Source of the DNA: Chitinophagaceae bacterium
Lineage (GTDB): Bacteria > Bacteroidota > Bacteroidia > Chitinophagales > Chitinophagaceae
NCBI GenBank assembly: GCA_017307755.1
Contig: JAFKGQ010000019.1
Location: forward strand, 67,001-131,000
Direction of reading: 5' to 3'
DNA: 64,000 nt
Shown here: positions 60,794 to 64,000 of the stretch, in pieces
Layout: each line of letters begins with the position of its first letter
How positions within the stretch are numbered: position 1 is the stretch's first letter
Program-made: the position numbers and the translations under genes
Notes under the pieces: generated by a model
Seen by the model: only the letters and a program-made list of their open reading frames with translations
Database searches by the model: none
What the model was told of the DNA's origin: nothing

Positions 60794-62065
60794 ATGAACG
60801 CACCAACTGTCAAAAAACCTGTTTTTACAAAATATCAGGTACTCATGATCGTCCTGATCTCCTTATTACAATTCACCGTCATTCTTGATTTTATGGTCAT
60901 GGCCCCGCTGGGCGCCCTGCTGATCCGGATCTTGCATATCAGCCCTTCCCAATTCGGGTGGGTTGTGTCGGTATATGCCTTCAGCGCCGGCATCTCCGGG
61001 ATATTGGCGGCAGGGTTCGCCGACAAGTTCGATAGGAAGAAGATGTTGCTGGTCTTTTACACCGGATTTATCATCGGTACCTTTCTTTGCGGGATCGCCC
61101 CTGACTATACCTCTCTGCTCATCGCCCGTATGGTCACGGGTCTGTTTGGCGGGGTCATGTTCTCGATCAACATGGCTATCGTAGCCGACCTTTTTGCCCT
61201 GGAAGTACGGGGTCGTGTGATGGGTTATGTACAGACGGCCTTTGCCGCCAGCCAGGCAGCAGGCATACCGGTGGGGATATTTTTCGCCACCCGCTATGGA
61301 TGGCATATGCCTTTCCTTATTATCGTGGGGTTATGTCTGGTCACCTACGTAGGTATCGTACGGTGGATGAAGCCGGTGACCGCACACCTGAAAGAACGTG
61401 CCGCGCAAAAACCTCTGCTCCATCTGGCGCGGACGGCCAGCCGGAAAAACTATCTGGTGGCCTTTTTGTCGACTGTATTCCTTTCCACAGGCGGCTTCCT
61501 GATGATGCCTTATTCCAGCGCCTTCCTGGTGCGGAACGTAGGCGTACGGGAAGAGATGCTGACGCTGGTATTCTTTGTTGCAGGCTGTGCGGGTCTTTTC
61601 ACCGGGCCGTTGATCGGCAGGTGGAGTGACAAACTGGGTAAATATCGCGTATTCATTGCTGGCAGCATACTGGCGACCGTGATGGTACTCGTTATTACGC
61701 ATCTTTCTATAACACCTTTATGGCTGGTGCTGATCTTAAACACCCTCATGTATACGGCTGTCATGTCCAGGATGATACCGACACAAGCGCTGGTTTCGGG
61801 CGTGCCGGAAATGAAGGACCGGGGAGCTTTTATGAGCATCAACTCATCCATCCAGCAATTGGGCGGCGGGATCGCCTCCATCGTCGGCGGGTGGATCATC
61901 GGTCAGGATGCCGCGGGACGGCTGGTACACTATGATGAGTTGGGTTATGTCACCATCGGCGCTTTTCTCATCTGTATCGTGCTGATGTATTATGTCAACG
62001 AACTCTTGTCGCAAAAGAAGTCGCCCGCTGTATCGTTTCCGGATAGAGCAGTGGCGGAGGCGTAG
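60794..62065 (+). CDS. MFS transporter (DHA1-type efflux)
   Basis: 423 residues with 12 membrane segments. MFS motif A is ILAAGFADKFDRKKML after TM2, and LIARMVTGLFGGVMFSINMAI is typical of TM4. The second half repeats with GPLIGRWSDKLGKYRV. DHA1-type transporters expel drugs or metabolites with proton exchange; arabinose-efflux relatives also exist. A TetR repressor gene directly upstream with a shared operator supports a substrate-induced exporter. The protein has a 20-residue cytoplasmic N-terminal stretch. Confidence 0.93.
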   Translation: MNAPTVKKPVFTKYQVLMIVLISLLQFTVILDFMVMAPLGALLIRILHISPSQFGWVVSVYAFSAGISGILAAGFADKFDRKKMLLVFYTGFIIGTFLCGIAPDYTSLLIARMVTGLFGGVMFSINMAIVADLFALEVRGRVMGYVQTAFAASQAAGIPVGIFFATRYGWHMPFLIIVGLCLVTYVGIVRWMKPVTAHLKERAAQKPLLHLARTASRKNYLVAFLSTVFLSTGGFLMMPYSSAFLVRNVGVREEMLTLVFFVAGCAGLFTGPLIGRWSDKLGKYRVFIAGSILATVMVLVITHLSITPLWLVLILNTLMYTAVMSRMIPTQALVSGVPEMKDRGAFMSINSSIQQLGGGIASIVGGWIIGQDAAGRLVHYDELGYVTIGAFLICIVLMYYVNELLSQKKSPAVSFPDRAVAEA

Positions 62066-62109
62066 GGTCATCTTCAAAAAGTATCCAGAATTGATGCGCA
62101 ACTTACAGC

Positions 62110-62883
62110 ATGAAGCGGCTTTTTTACCTGCTGTCTATAGCATCGCTGTTTCCCTTTTTTGCTATGGGGCAGGAAGACTATGAGATACAGGTATATGCAT
62201 CTCCTACTGTGGCCAAGGGCAGCACGATGATAGAGTTGCACAGCAATTTTACGAATGACGGATCAAGGGTCATCCAAAGCAAGGTATTGCCTACCAACCA
62301 CGTCCTGCACGAAACGATCGAGATCACCCATGGCTGGACCACCTGGTTCGAAACGGGTTTTTACATATTCAACAGCATCGGGAATGACAACCGCACCACT
62401 TATGTGGGCAGCCATATCCGTCCGAGGGTCATGGTCCCCACATCCTGGGGATGGCCGGTGGGGGTCAGTCTTTCGCTGGAAGCGGGCTATCAGAAAAGGG
62501 ATTTTAGCGAGGACGACTGGAGCCTGGAAATAAGACCAATCGTCGACAAACAGCTGGGAAAATTCTATATTTCTTTCAATCCCACGTTTGACAAATCCTT
62601 TCATGGAGTGAATAAGAACGCCGGCTATGTCTTTTCCCCCAATCTGAAAGCGTCCTACAATGTGACAAAGATCGTCGCGGCGGGATTCGAATATTATGGT
62701 TCGCTGGGAACTCTCAATCATTTTGCCCCTTATCAAAGCCAGCAACAACAACTGTTTGCAGCCCTGGACCTGGACTGGTCCCCCGACTGGGAGTTAAACA
62801 TAGGCTATGGCCTGGGGTTTACGCGCAGCTCGGACAACGATATCTTTAAGATCATCCTGGGCTACCGATTTCACAAAAAATAG
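62110..62883 (+). CDS. Putative outer membrane beta-barrel protein of unknown function
   Basis: 257 residues with signal peptide ending AMGQ. The mature protein is a run of amphipathic strands (STMIELHSNFTN, ETIEITHGWTTWFETGFYIFN, GWPVGVSLSLEAGYQKRDF, FYISFNPTFDKSFHGVN, FSPNLKASYNVTKIVAAGFEYYG, WELNIGYGLGFTRSSD) ending in IILGYRFHKK, consistent with a barrel. I do not recognise a named family. It lies 44 bp after the MFS gene and may share its transcript; a link with the TetR-controlled exporter is possible but unproven. Confidence 0.72.
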   Translation: MKRLFYLLSIASLFPFFAMGQEDYEIQVYASPTVAKGSTMIELHSNFTNDGSRVIQSKVLPTNHVLHETIEITHGWTTWFETGFYIFNSIGNDNRTTYVGSHIRPRVMVPTSWGWPVGVSLSLEAGYQKRDFSEDDWSLEIRPIVDKQLGKFYISFNPTFDKSFHGVNKNAGYVFSPNLKASYNVTKIVAAGFEYYGSLGTLNHFAPYQSQQQQLFAALDLDWSPDWELNIGYGLGFTRSSDNDIFKIILGYRFHKK

Positions 62884-62946
62884 GCTTTAACACAACCTAA
62901 ACAAGCATTCCGGCGTAATTAACGTTAAAACACTAAACTCGAATTA

Positions 62947-63393
62947 ATGCTAAAGCTCCTCTGTTTCCTCTGTCTGACCATATACGCTCCGCCGCAATGG
63001 CACGTCAACATGCAGGAAGCTATGGATATAGCACAGAAGGAACACCGGTACATCCTGCTGAACTTCTCGGGCAGCGACTGGTGTGGCCCCTGCATTCTTT
63101 TGCGCAGGGACGTACTTGATGCTCCTGTCTTTACAGCTTTTGCCGACACGACCCTGGTGCTGGTGAATGCCGACTTCCCAAGGATGAAAAAGCATCAGCT
63201 CTCTAAAGAACAACAAGAGCAGAACGATCATCTGGCCGACCAGTATAATCCCCGGGGTAAATTTCCACTGACCTTATTATTGAATGCTGATGGAAAAGTA
63301 ATGCAACAATGGGAAGGCAATCCATCGTTGACCCCGGCCGAATTCAGGGCCCGGATAAGGTCGGCCATTGATGCAGATAAAAGCCTTAAGTAA
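62947..63393 (+). CDS. Thioredoxin-like protein with CGPC motif, exported
   Basis: 148 residues. The first 15 residues form a short, leucine-rich signal or anchor. A thioredoxin-7-type domain follows: MQEAMDIAQKEHRYILLNFSGSDWCGPCILLRRDVLD with CGPC at 46-49, then NPRGKFPLTLLLNADGKVMQQWEG with the cis-Pro context. The WCGPC active site predicts disulfide reductase or exchange activity. The ApbE gene starts 7 bp after the stop, and the same pair is common in Bacteroidota. Confidence 0.88.
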   Translation: MLKLLCFLCLTIYAPPQWHVNMQEAMDIAQKEHRYILLNFSGSDWCGPCILLRRDVLDAPVFTAFADTTLVLVNADFPRMKKHQLSKEQQEQNDHLADQYNPRGKFPLTLLLNADGKVMQQWEGNPSLTPAEFRARIRSAIDADKSLK

Positions 63394-63400
63394 GAAAGCT

Positions 63401-64000
63401 ATGCGGCAAGAGGTGTTTAAAAGATCGATGAAATTGATGGGCAATCACTTCGAACTCAGCGTGGTGGCAGAAGAAAAGACGTGGGCGGAAGAAAGGATCA
63501 TGGCCGGTGTCAGGGAAATTCAACGGATAGAAAAACTACTCACCACGTATGACGAGTGCAGCGAAACAAGCCTGATCAATGCCCATGCGGGGTCAACACC
63601 TGTCGCAGTAAGCCGTGAAACCTACGACCTTATCGAACGCTCCATCCGCATCTCCAACATCACCCAGGGTGCTTTTGATATCACCTATGGCGCTGTAGAC
63701 AGGCGGTTGTGGAATTTTGATACTACACTCCGGCGTCTTCCTGATAAAGCCACTGCCAGGCAAATGGTACGACTGATCAATTATAAGAATATTATCCTCG
63801 ATAAAGAAAAAAGCACGGTGTTGCTGAAAGAAAAAGGGATGCGCATCGGCTTTGGCGGTATTGGGAAAGGGTATGCGGCAGAGCGAGCCAAGACGATCAT
63901 GCGACAGATGGGTGTCACCAGCGGAGTGGTCAATGCATCCGGCGACCTTGTTGCCTGGGGCTTTCAGCCGGACGGAAAACCCTGGACCGTCGGGATCGTC
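63401..64000 (+). CDS. apbE: FAD:protein FMN transferase (ApbE), N-terminal 200 residues (3' end outside window)
   Basis: The frame opens at ATG 63401 and runs to the window edge; an in-frame ATG at 63371 would overlap the thioredoxin gene. No signal peptide is visible with either start. The ApbE fold is clear: MKLMGNHFELSVVAEE at the start, IEKLLTTYDECSETSLINAHAG, QGAFDITYGAVDRRLWNFD, and the active-site region MRIGFGGIGKGYAAERAKTI and GVVNASGDLVAWG. ApbE transfers FMN from FAD to Thr or Ser of exported redox proteins. Its target is probably encoded to the right, outside the window. Confidence 0.93.
   Translation, partial: MRQEVFKRSMKLMGNHFELSVVAEEKTWAEERIMAGVREIQRIEKLLTTYDECSETSLINAHAGSTPVAVSRETYDLIERSIRISNITQGAFDITYGAVDRRLWNFDTTLRRLPDKATARQMVRLINYKNIILDKEKSTVLLKEKGMRIGFGGIGKGYAAERAKTIMRQMGVTSGVVNASGDLVAWGFQPDGKPWTVGIV

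Overview
The window reads as chromosome of a Bacteroidota bacterium, most likely a Chitinophagaceae-type soil organism. The evidence is three SusC-type and three SusD-type genes, an ECF sigma/FecR pair placed directly before a SusC with an STN domain, LytS/LytTR two-component pairs, BBP2-type and PorT-type barrels, many lipoproteins with a short lipobox, and recurrent TAnnTTTG-like -7 elements instead of TATAAT boxes. I saw no tRNA, rRNA, CRISPR array, insertion sequence or phage gene. No gene-free stretch exceeds about 200 bp.

Left part (1-12.8 kb). The window opens inside a SusC gene followed by its SusD partner and a strong intrinsic terminator. Next come a P-loop kinase and a three-gene heavy-metal RND efflux system (adaptor, inner-membrane pump with a divalent-metal TM4 signature, TolC-type channel). 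A convergent small barrel gene and a LytS/LytTR pair follow.

Polysaccharide utilisation locus (12.8-35.3 kb, minus strand). Read in the direction of transcription the order is ECF sigma, FecR, SusC with STN, SusD, a second SusC without STN, a second SusD, two tandem GH71/GH99-like hydrolases with C-terminal CBM9-like domains, a discoidin plus beta-propeller lipoprotein, a GH78-like alpha-L-rhamnosidase, an MFS transporter, an acyltransferase and a DinB protein. Gaps are mostly below 40 bp and some genes overlap by ATGA, so this could be one long transcription unit. The enzymes suggest a rhamnose-containing glycan, but the substrate is not known.

Middle part (35.4-42.7 kb). A selD-selU pair makes selenophosphate and 2-selenouridine tRNA. 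Upstream of it lies a methyltransferase gene that carries a frameshifting internal deletion. After this come a DUF4253 lipoprotein, malate:quinone oxidoreductase (mqo), a cupin, a trans-sulfuration PLP enzyme and a second DinB protein.

Kdp region (42.7-51.5 kb, minus strand). The order is an unannotated 27-codon membrane peptide, kdpF, kdpA, kdpB, kdpC, a BBP2 barrel, a HAMP/PAS histidine kinase and a sigma-54-dependent response regulator. No KdpD sensor domain and no KdpE is present, so the kinase/NtrC-type pair probably replaces them.

Right part (51.6-64 kb). A four-gene envelope operon encodes a Tat-type phosphoesterase, YceI, a diheme lipoprotein cytochrome and a hydrolase-like protein without its nucleophile. 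Then follow a second LytS/LytTR pair, an AraC regulator with a VOC protein, a small secreted protein, an APC permease and a GlsB-type protein. A TetR/MFS pair has matching operators in front of both genes. A barrel protein, a thioredoxin-like protein and a truncated ApbE flavin transferase close the window.
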